DNA of 64,000 nucleotides from Trichomonas vaginalis G3. Lineage: Eukaryota; Parabasalia; Trichomonadida; Trichomonadidae. The stretch lies in the NCBI RefSeq assembly GCF_026262505.1, contig NC_067207.1, forward strand, positions 14,476,082 to 14,540,081, read 5' to 3'. Positions 25,495-35,800 of this stretch are shown in pieces. Numbering within the stretch: the stretch's first letter is position 1; the number at the start of each line of letters is the position of its first letter. Both the position numbers and the translations under genes were made by a program. The notes under the pieces were generated by a model that was not told the DNA's origin, ran no database searches, and saw nothing but the letters and a program-made list of their open reading frames with translations.

Positions 25495-27132
25495 TTAAAC
25501 ATTTCTATTCATCAATATTTCATCATATGAACTTCTATACTGTGGTGGTGTACCTGTTGGATGATATTTCAAACCTTCATCCGGTGTCCATGTCCAATAC
25601 GTAGTCCTAGTAAACCAAACCTGAGGAGGATTTGTCACCTTTGAACAGTAAGTGTCATTTTCACCCTGAATGATTGGATAAGCTTTCACTTGTACTGTAA
25701 CTTGTGAATTGAAAGTTTCTAATCCATCAAAGAATATACCCGCTCCATCACGTTGAACTGGAATAGTGCATAAGAATGAAGTTTGGTCTTTCCATGTTCT
25801 AGCTAATGGTGCCATTATCATCATTCAGTGGTCTAGTTAATGAGTCCTCGTATTCTTCCGTGCATTCATTCACTCCATCTAAATCAGAAGCTTGAAGCAT
25901 ACGTGTAAAGAATATGTCGCCCACTGTGGTCATCGCTTGATCGGGGAAGTTTCTGGAATCTATAGTGACCTGAAGACCTCGAAGCATTGGATTTTCTAAA
26001 ACTGTTCTTTGCATTGCATTCTTCGGAAATGTTAACACAACATCTGTAACATTATGAAGAGCGTATGAGAAATCTGAGCTGATACCTTCAGGAGTGATGC
26101 AACCTCCATTTAGTGAACGAACGTCAATATGTTGAGCTGGAATCATGAATGGATCTTCCTTACTAAATAAACGTGGTATTGCTTTAACTGATTCTTCAAT
26201 TAAACCGTATCCTGGTGTAATGCATTTATCCTCTAAAACTTCCATCTTTGTGCATGAAATAATAACGTTATCAACTGTTGCGTCAGCAGATGTAGCGGCT
26301 AAGCTTGTAATTAATTTGGCAGGAAGTCCGATTTGTTGGAATTTGCGATCATATTTATAAACATGATTCATAATCTTTTCATAATTTTCATCAGTTATCT
26401 TTTCATAAACGTAATTTTGTAAATCAGCAACTCTTAACGGGTCAACCTGACAAAATACTAAAGTATCCCTGAAAACATAATATTTAAGAATGATTTCACC
26501 AAATGATTTAGGATAATCATCGAACGCCTGAAATGCTAACAAATCATTTACCGGAATAATCATATCAAAAGTGACATCAACTTCTTCATTTGCTTTCTTG
26601 AAAACTTCTGAAGGGTCAATATATTTACCACATACTGAGTTATCATATTTTTGAACATTATTATATAACGAATGAACAAACTTTTTAACTTTCCTTTCTG
26701 ATTTTGGTTTATATGTTGCAAATGCGAAAGATTCACGGCGCAATCCATCTGAAGATAACCGGCATCACCTCTTTCGGTTTCTACTTCTAATTGTTTAAAG
26801 CTTTGATTTGATGATTTGTAACCAACGAATAAACGCATGCATTTAAAAGCGGCATCACATGTGAAAGCTTTATTTGAAACTAGAGTTGCTTTAACTTTGC
26901 GTTTAATATATGTGTCACCTAATTGGTTCACATCATGAGCCGGATTTGTAATTCTTAAATGAGTTTGTTTATCATCAAAATATGGAGCATCAGAGTCATA
27001 GCATGAACTTTCAAGTTCTCTATAATATCTTCTACCGTCATTCTTTGCGAATATTTCATTTATCTTTTCGAATGAATGAAACACATTTCCATTAATCGGT
27101 TTAGTGTTTGGCACCAAATAGTTAGTCGTCAT
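25495..27132 (-). pseudogene. Element A (right copy): capsid-like gene (broken)
   Basis: Copy of 18440-20074, starting at the ATG at 27132. It has longer open stretches than the left copy but is still broken in about three places. The capsid assignment is by size, strand-rich composition and position. Confidence 0.5.
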
Positions 27133-27199
27133 TTATTAATAAATAAAAAATCAAAATTAAAAGATGAAAATGAATTTTTAATTTTAATGAAATAATCAA

Positions 27200-27411
27200 A
27201 TGGCTGCAGGATTCTTTAAGAAATGTGGGATAAAGTAAAAAGAGGAGCGCATAAAGTTTGGGAAACAATGAAGAAAGGAGCAAATTGGATATTTAAGAAT
27301 AAAGAAGCAATTAGTGACGTTGCTGAATCAATAACCAAAAGCTGCCCCAATAAGAGAAGTTTAAATAAAGGAGAAAAAGTTTATCAAAGACTTCAACCGA
27401 TACTAAGATAA
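27200..27411 (+). pseudogene. Element A (right copy): small basic amphipathic protein
   Basis: Copy of 18164-18369, starting at the MAAGFF leader at 27200. The basic, Trp-bearing amphipathic helix (KRGAHKVWETMKKGANWIFK) is clear. It is broken about twice. The role is unknown. Confidence 0.45.
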
Positions 27412-27435
27412 AAATAATATTTATTTATTTTTCCA

Positions 27436-27672
27436 CTATCTACCTCCTATTTTATTAAGTATTCCTTCAGCAATTCCACCAATTGCGTTACCTGCTTGTG
27501 CTCCCATCGCCGGATTACCTGCTTTAGTACCTAATACTCCACCTATGATAGTTCCTGCCGTTTTCGCTACTGGTGCCAAAAAGTTTGCAACGGGTTTAAT
27601 AATATTTTTATGAACCCAACCCGCAGCTTTCTTAATTCCATCCCATAATTTTTTAAAGAATCCTGCCGCCAT
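27436..27672 (-). CDS. Element A (right copy): 78-residue Gly/Ala-rich amphipathic protein
   Basis: This copy looks whole: MAAGFFKKLWDGIKKAAGWV is a basic amphipathic helix, followed by a Gly/Ala-rich, glycine-zipper-like stretch (GTIIGGVLG). A membrane-active or minor capsid role is plausible from build and neighbours, but it is inference. Confidence 0.55.
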   Translation of the reverse strand: MAAGFFKKLWDGIKKAAGWVHKNIIKPVANFLAPVAKTAGTIIGGVLGTKAGNPAMGAQAGNAIGGIAEGILNKIGGR

Positions 27673-27737
27673 TTCTGATTTAATATTAATTAAAAAATAT
27701 ATTTCATCACTTATATTCTAATTTTTATTTAATGATA

Positions 27738-28081
27738 AATGAAACCGATTTTAAAAATAAATGAAAGTGAAAGATGTTCAACAAAAAATAAACGTTGTTA
27801 AACCAATTACTGAAATAAAATTTTTTTCATCTGTTGAAGAATTTAATGACTATTATGCTAATAATAAAAAATTATTTGAAGAATTGACAACATGTAAATT
27901 GAATAAAATGTTTAAAGTTGATGGATTCAAAATTTCAAAAATAAAGGGGGTTTAGTTTGAAATCTATTCCTCAATCAAGAATCACCTCATTAATGAAAAT
28001 AGATGATTTAACAAAAAGAATAGAAGAGATTGAAGAAAGAATAAATCAAATAATTGATATCATAAATTCAAATAATCATTA
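27738..28081 (+). pseudogene. Element A (right copy): coiled-coil protein
   Basis: Copy of the protein at 17484-17828 with the same C-terminal heptads. It is broken in a couple of places here. Confidence 0.45.
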
Positions 28082-28200
28082 ATTTCAATTTCTTTTTCTC
28101 GTTTATGAGGTCTTTGATTATGACTTTATTGATTTCATAAATTCAAATAATGTTTAATTAATCGCGGAATATCTAACATCATCTATATATAGCTTCTTTT
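28082..28200 (-). pseudogene. Element A (right copy): integrase remnant
   Basis: Inverted copy of 17371-17483. It keeps only the first bases and a small inner piece of the integrase gene known from element B. Confidence 0.6.
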
Positions 28201-28414
28201 TTTATTTTATTTCATTATGTTTGGGCTGAGTGTAAATGTCTTACAATTTTGAAAATTTTTTAAATCTTGATTTATTCAAAAACGTAAGAATAAAAACCGT
28301 AAGAATCATACATTTTTTACTTCATATGTTAAAAAAATGATACAAAATCGTTCAATATTGTATGAATTCTTACGTTTACAAAAAAAGTCACACAACCCTT
28401 CAACATATACTACT

Positions 28415-29317
28415 AATGTTGGCCAAAAATTTTCGTGTTATTTTTTGTGTTTCAGCATAAATTATGTATTGACTTATGAAAGATAAGCATTTTATTCATT
28501 ATCATAAAGATATACCAAAACAAATTGATAAAATTTAAAAAAATGTGTATTTTAGTGGGTATTATTCTGGCCAATGCCCATTTTTAAACGATTTAATATT
28601 GACCATATCAATAGCCGACTCAATGTAAAAATTTAGATATTATTTTTTTCATTATTCAAACTTTGATAAATTTTAGTATAATGAATGATTTTGTTTCGTG
28701 TATGATACAGAAATGAAAAGCTTGATTAATATCATTTTGCATTTTTTCAAGAATGTTAGAGTACATCTACATTAAAAAATCGGATTCGAATTGCGATACT
28801 GCATCAAATTGTTGCACATCTGATAAGGATCTCAAAAGAGTAAAGTTAATTTTTTTGTGTTTTTTTAAGTTTTGGGCCTTAGTAAAAACACCATCTTGAG
28901 CAATATTTTTAGGACGACGATAGGCCTTATTTGGCCTTACAGTGGACCCTTAACCTCCAAATAAGCAATAGATTTCATTGTTTCACTTTGCACTCTCATC
29001 TTGCCCATAGTCGTTCATATTCATATTTTCTGTTTTGGTATAGAATGTCAAAGAAATCTGCTTAAAATTCAGTAATATAAAATAATATTTCTTGAAATCT
29101 GATTCATCGAGATTGATTTAATGACATCAGATCTTAACTTTTAAAAATAGAGTTATCTTATTATACTTTGCTATTATAAGATTCATATTCATTGAAATCA
29201 GATTGAAAATTTGATAATTTTTATCATATAACTTATTGAGAAATAGTCCAATAGATAACAAAACTTATACACATTATGGAAATATCATTAAATTCAATAT
29301 TTTTATAAATATAATAT
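28415..29317. other. Intergenic AT-rich DNA (right arm)
   Basis: Inverted copy of 16253-17153. No gene is seen. Confidence 0.55.
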
Positions 29318-31538
29318 TTATTCGAACACATAATCTTCATTTTGGGAGCGGCCCAATCTCCTCTCCTTTCCCTTCTCGAGGGTTCTCATCCTATCTGCCA
29401 TTTCTTCGTCCGATATAATCTGGACGGGGATTGGCGGAATAATATCTTCCAAAAACGAAGACAAAAGGGTGAGAGGCGGGAATGGCTCTGTTGGAGGCTT
29501 CTTCTTCTGTTGCTGTTGCACTTTCTTCTTCTGTTGCTTCTTCTCTTCTTTCTGCTTCACAGGCTGTCTCGATCTCTGTTTCTTGCCTTTCCATGGCTTT
29601 GTTTCGACGTGATAAGGTAATTCGCCGTCAAAAGGAAGAATTACTTCCTCCCCAGCTTTGATACATTGGCCGTTTTTATCGTCGGCTAAAGGACCAGTCA
29701 ATTTAGTGGCAAATAGTGCGACGCGTGGTTTTCCATCAACTATTATTAATCTAACAGCTGTGTTTGAATGCATTGACCTTCTGAAGTTCGTTGCGAGGTT
29801 GAATTTGCTGCCACTCATATCTATAACGAGTACAGTGTTGTCAACGGCCAAACATGTTGGAGGAATGCCATTGTCGCTAAAAACTTCATCGGTATGCATC
29901 AGAAAACCCGGAAGATCGCATATGAAATCGCCATCATTGAAACTGACGGGAGAAATGACCTTTAAGTTACTATTAAGAGTTAACTGGGTTTGTGTAGGTA
30001 ATTTGTCGAATGATTGGCCTTGAAATGTCTCGACATATTCAGCAATTGCTTCACTGTAGCCGAAATCAGGGACAATGTCCATGTAAGGGGTATATTCATG
30101 GGCGTAGAGTAATTGGTAAGTAAGATGGTCGATAGCTGCGCAAATTAATTCTTTTGAACAGTTAAAAACAGTAGAAAACGTAGAAGTAAAGACATTCCAT
30201 ATCTCCTGGTTTGAATTTCCAAGGAGGTGAACGCAGAACTTGTTGAAATATTTTGTCATTGTGTCAATGAAAGAAATTTCTGATTTTGTAAGGTCCTGCT
30301 CGAGAGATGTCTTGAAGTTACCATCGGAATGTTAATAGTAACCTCGTAGCGAGCGGGATCGACGTAAACTGTAAAAATCGCGTATTTCTTTGAAGATTGG
30401 ATCGAATTTTACGTAAGGAAGTTCGAATGGTGTTTTATGGCACTGGCAGCAGACAAATGGCTTTGGAATAATTCCAAATCCAAGTCCTTCGCATTGCTTA
30501 TGCAAGTATAATTTGCAAATGAGAACATTGAACAATTGGAATATTTGTACGATTTGTTTTCTTGCATCTGCATCTGAGTCTCTTCGCTTGGCAGAAGGGG
30601 CAGAGGAACTGCTCTGTAGACGAAGCTCGAGGACAATTTACACAAATGCCATGGAGCCAAAACTGGCATTTTTCGCACTGTACGAGTAATCCTCTATTGT
30701 GGTTATCACCACAAGTACATCTAACTCCGTATTGGCCAGAATCTTCGTCCGTATAATAAGTTGGTTCAGGAGGCATCAAATCATGCTGATGATTTTTCTG
30801 ATTTTGCGGTGGAGGCTGCTTTGCAATATTTATCGCAGGCTGAGGAAGCTTCTGCCACGGAGGAGTGTATGTTTGAGGCATTTGATACGTAGGTATTGGA
30901 TAACTCGAATTGTAGGTCTGAGGGATGTTTGGATAAGAGCCTTGTATTACCTGGTATGGCTGGCCGTAATATGTTCCGTAGTTGTATTGCGCAAAATTTT
31001 GATTGAATGTTGTTTGAGGGATTTCAATTGATTGGCGTTTTGGTGCTTGAATTATTGGAGGCGTGCAGGCTGCAAGAAAGTAAGATCTGACTGTGGCTTT
31101 ATTATTGTCTTGATCGATCTTGTAGCTATTGTTTTTCCCGTAAACTTTTGCACTGACGCGCCGAATTACAGATTGGTTTGTCTTAATCGTGACAGTAGGA
31201 GCCTTAGAATGCAGTGCATTTAGAGGTGTAGGGTCAGACATGAGATTTGCGACAGAAAGAGTCATTACTGTCTTTTTCGTAGTTTCGGGTGGTTTCTGAT
31301 TTCCGCTGTCTTTTGTATTTCCATTCGTAGTATTCTGTGCAGGCAACTGGTTGCTAGAAGACTCAGCTTTAATGATAGTTATCACTTCTTTCTGAGCCTC
31401 GGCTGGCAAATCGGATGGCAATACCTCGACTTGGCGCTTCGGGACTTTTTCGGGCCCTGAAGGTTGCGCTTCACTGGTAGCGTTGTCCTCTACGGAAACA
31501 GGTCCAGGGTCTGGAATCCTGTCGCCACTAGAACTCAT
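29318..31538 (-). pseudogene. PHD-finger / SET3-MLL5-like chromatin protein, right-arm copy, frameshifted
   Basis: The gene runs from the ATG at 31538 to the TAA at 29318-29320, about 735 codons. Here the last 313 codons (30259-29318) are open and the front is damaged, the reverse of the left copy. This part shows the SET-like core best: GDFICDLPGFLMHTDEVFSD, then NFRRSMHSNTAVRLIIVDGK, then AGEEVILPFDGELPYH. This matches the order seen in Set3/MLL5 SET domains (RxxRRSCxPN ... GxEIxLPFD), with Ser and Ser/Asn changes in the methyl-donor motif that suggest no methyltransferase activity. A Lys/Gln-rich tail follows. Breaks include one near 30500 inside the second zinc cluster, one near 30330, and an offsetting pair around 31060-31165 that recodes about 35 residues. 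It faces the cyclase gene across 1.27 kb. Confidence 0.75.
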
Positions 31539-32797
31539 TTCTGTTATAAAAGTTTATTAGTATAGAAATTTTCTCTTCAAATTTGGCGGCTGAAAAATTT
31601 ACAAAAAAAACCGCATAAATTGGAAACGGCCATTTTGACGGAATTTACGCGCATCCTTTCGGACGTTTCTAGTAAGGGTAGTAAAACTCGACATGGGTTA
31701 CTCAGAACATTTGCTACGATAGAAAACTTCATTGTACAAAAGGAAATTCAATTTTTCTTATTTTCCTATTTTTATTCGAATTTGATGACTTTTCTATGCC
31801 AACGTTAAACACTACTTGCTTATACAAGCAAAAAATTTCATATTATCTGCATCAAAAGTCCAAGTTTTTCGTTTATTTTTAATCTGGTCGCAGACTCTAT
31901 CAGCAGTTTCTTTTTCTGATCTACTCTTCTGATCTTTCTGACTGATTTATTCGCATTGTCTTTACAAGCATCTATTTATAGAAGAAAATAAAATTGCTCA
32001 ATTAAGCTAGTCTGTCATTCTCGAAAAATTACAAGTTCTCCTTGTGATTTCATACTATAAACTTTCATATCCCTGCTTTTATTATACATGTATCTTTAGT
32101 TTAATTTAGTTTATCTGAATGATAAAGCCTTCCTCTTGAGATTTCAATTTACACTATTCTTAAATCATTGAGATAATAATGGACGATTTTTACCCCTAGT
32201 TTATTAGGAATACAGATGCTTTTTCCAATCTTGGAAAATATAGTTGATGCAATCAATAACTTGCTTAGAAATTTAATCGATGATATTAATGATGTGTATT
32301 GAGCTACCGAGCAAAGCCGAGGTGAGCACTCCACCTATTATTTTTACAATTTCTTTTTATTTAGATTATATAAATTATTCAACGCCCTCAAAAGCTATTT
32401 TGCATACTAATCAAAAAAATTATTGCAATTTGATATTGAGGCATAGTTTTGCCTTTCTCTGACAACATTTTACTTAGAAAGGGCATAAACATATGTTTTC
32501 CAAGGCACAATGCGAATATGTAGTTTGAAACTATATGGGTTATCATTTCAAAATTGGAAAATCTGTAAAATTTGTTTTCGCGATTGCCTCAATTGTAAAG
32601 TTCAACGATAAATATAATTTTATCGGTATCACCTACAACATATGTATGCAAATATCTATTGGAAAAAAACTATCGTGTGTATCTGAATTCACAAATTCAA
32701 TGTGTATTCAATTTTGAAATAACCAATAAATTTACATTGCAACAAATCAAACGATGCAATATATGTTACTCCATATTTTCAATTCAAAAAATTACAG
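31539..32797. other. Divergent intergenic region (right arm)
   Basis: AT-rich spacer between two divergently transcribed host genes. It likely holds both promoters. No gene is seen. Confidence 0.6.
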
Positions 32798-32802
32798 TCA
32801 TT
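32798..32802 (+). promoter_or_regulatory. Trichomonad initiator (Inr) TCATT of cyclase gene
   Basis: TCATT fits TCA(+1)Y(T/A), with its A at 32800, 12 bases before the ATG at 32812. This spacing supports the chosen start. Confidence 0.65.
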
Positions 32803-32811
32803 TAATTGATT

Positions 32812-35800
32812 ATGACGAGTATTTACGCAGCCTCAAGCATTCATTCCAAATCAACCTTATCGAAGAAATATGAGGTCGATATGAGTGCTATGTGGAATGG
32901 AGGCGAGAAGCTGCGCGTTAAAGCTGACGAATCACACGATCAATTCTCGTTTTCTTATTACCTCCAGCAGTATTCAATGGATGTAGGCAGATTTAACGAG
33001 CTTCCTTCGTGGCTAAACACACTTCGAATGATTGTTTTCCCATTTTATCTGATTTTAGATTCAACCGGTGTTTTATTAACGAATGACTTCAGTTCACAAT
33101 TTTTCAACACAATCATTACAATACTTAAAAGATGCATTGTCATCTTACCGCTAAATGCATCTATTAATACACTTGTAACATTCAATTTTTCTCTAATTAT
33201 TATTTACGCCGCACTTATGTATTTACTATTTAAGAACATCCTCAAGTATAGAAGTGGCAACGTACCGAGCAGAAGTGATATCTACTCCTGGATTTTAAAT
33301 TCAAGAATCCTTTGCCCCATTCTTTCATCATATATCTCATATTACTTCTCGAAATACTTATTTGCGATAGTTGGTGAATATACAATGAATGAGTTATACA
33401 ATTTAATGATTTCTATTCCAATTATCATAATGCATAGTACATACGTTTTCTATTCATGCGCAATATACAATGCTACACCTTTGATTAGACCAAATGATAT
33501 CACACAACTCTGGTATGCTCATTCCTGCTTAGATCGAAGAATTAATATGGTTCTTTACGTTTTAATGTTCTTCCAATCACTTCTTACTTTCTTCTCAAGT
33601 CCAATCAAGGAAATTGCGCATTTTGTTTTTATTTTTGCTCTTGCATCTTTTTTTGCTTTTAATGTTTTGAGAATTTTACCTGCAGTAGCTCCAAAATACA
33701 ATGCAGTCATCATATGGGCTGCTTTAGCTTCACTTCCTCTTACTCTCTTCCCTTTAGTCTCTTATTACACTGAGAAATACGCTTTGTATTATTTTATTGG
33801 TTGCATCATCTTTATACCTATAGCATATTTCATTGCGAAGAAGCTTGTGACTATTAGATGCAGAAGGATCATAGATGCTTTCACGGGGATGAGGGAATCA
33901 GAAGATGAAGAAGGAGAAGATAATAATTTGGATCCTCTTTCAGCAGCTATACTTCATTTGAATCAGAACACGAATGTTGACTTCTTGAAGCTCAATATAT
34001 CAGGAGAGCATCAGATCTCTCTTTACTTGAGAGTTGGATTTTTATTTCATATCCCTGAAGTAGAAGACCAAAGTTTCATTAAATGGTCGATTGATCAAAC
34101 AGTTAAAGCAGATTTATTGTTAAGCGCTTGCCAGATCTCTTATGCATTGAAAAATGACTTTCGAATGCTTAATAGTTTATCTGTTCACGTTGATAAACTT
34201 TCATCTGGTCCATTTAATAGTAGATCATTTGCTCTTTTGTTTGATCTATTAAGACAAGAATCTTTGACTCAATTAAACCAGCCATTATTGTCAAACATCC
34301 AACATTGCAAGCATGAAAGCTATACATTGCAAAATTTCTGTTCAGAGTTCTGGGGCAATGTCATTAAACAAAGAATACAATGCATGAATGACGTAATTCC
34401 TCAAATTTCAAATGAATTTACAAGAACAGAGAACTTATTCCAGAACTTGATAAGGAATTATCCATTATCATCAACAGCATATAGAGAAACAGTCATTATT
34501 TACCATAAAGTTCTTGGAAATCATGAAAAAACGTTGGAATTACAAGCAAAGCTCAACAAAATCAAGAAAATAGGTGATGTAGAAAGTGAGAGATCATCAT
34601 CAAGCGAACTAGAAGAAATAGATCGTAATTTTCAAGAACAAATGGATCCTTGGCTGTCTGCACAAGCAATTATAAAGAATATCCCATCAAGAGCAAGAAG
34701 ACTTGTTATATTTACCACAGTTATCATGATATTTATCATAGCTGCGATGCCTTTGATTCAATTAATAATTTCTTTGTTCAAAGTCAAAGGATTCCTCAAG
34801 TTAACATTACCAATACAAATTATTGGTAGTATACAGATGCAAGTTAGTCGTATTCCTCAACTTATTCGAAGAATCTCGTTATATCAAAATAATGAGATCA
34901 AAAAATTCGATGTTGGGCCAGTAGCTGGACATTTGGTCGAGTTTAGTGATGAGAACTCAACGAGGTATTATTTGGACCAATATATAAATAATTTCTCGAA
35001 AAATATTTCGGGATACTTAGATTCTTGTACAGATGATGATATTCCTTATGAGGTATGTGCAAATAGCTCCCATAGGATTATATCAGGCGGTGTTGAGTCG
35101 AATTCGACTTTATATAATATGTTATCAAGTTATTTGTTGGCAGCATCCAATTTGAAGGACAAAAACAATTTCAGTCCAATGGATGACAACGCCAACCTTG
35201 AATTTTTATTCCAAAACTTTGATGCAGTTGTATCTGGAGTTACATCAGCTTTAGGTTACTTGAACGCACACATTATCTCTTTTTATGCAGAATTCCAAAG
35301 ATTATGCGATATCTACTATTTCATAACAATTATAATTCCAATTGTTTTTATTGTTCCTCTTACAGGGCTAACGATCATTGTTGCGAAGAAAGAAATCAAA
35401 GCAACATTGAGATTGTTCTTCGGAATTCCTAAAAACGAAATTGCGGCCCTCAGATGGAATATTAAAGGGAAATACGGAAAAGGAACAATAAAAAGAGAAG
35501 AAATAACACCAGATGAAGCATCTCAAGAAGGTGCAGATCTAAGGAAAGATGAACTTCTTGAGAATTTAGCTCTTGTTCCGAGATATCAACATGGAATCTA
35601 TATAGATTGGCTCGGCTGCTGCACAATTTTTGTTACATTTTCAATATTAATGAGTTATACAGGCATCTGCGTATTCCATGCCTCAATGAGACAGATTATT
35701 CAGATGGCAAACGCTTATACGTACTCAATTACTGTGTTTTCACATGCATCAACATGTTACGTGTGGGCACAGGAATATTTCTCGAAGAATCCTGTGATAA

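Larger units (their letters stand above)
22998..28414. mobile_element. Maverick/Polinton-type fossil, element A (right-arm copy)
   Basis: Inverted copy of 17154-22578, with the same genes in reverse order and the element's end at TACTACT 28408-28414. It is cut off at 22998 within its last gene. It is broken in roughly ten places, mostly different from those of the left copy, with few substitutions, so it is recent. Confidence 0.8.

Noticed and set aside
30699-31031. 110-residue plus-strand frame, also present at 14549-14881 on the minus strand
   Set aside because: It is the antisense of the Pro/Tyr/Gln-rich part of the PHD-SET3-like gene. It appears twice only because of the inverted duplication.
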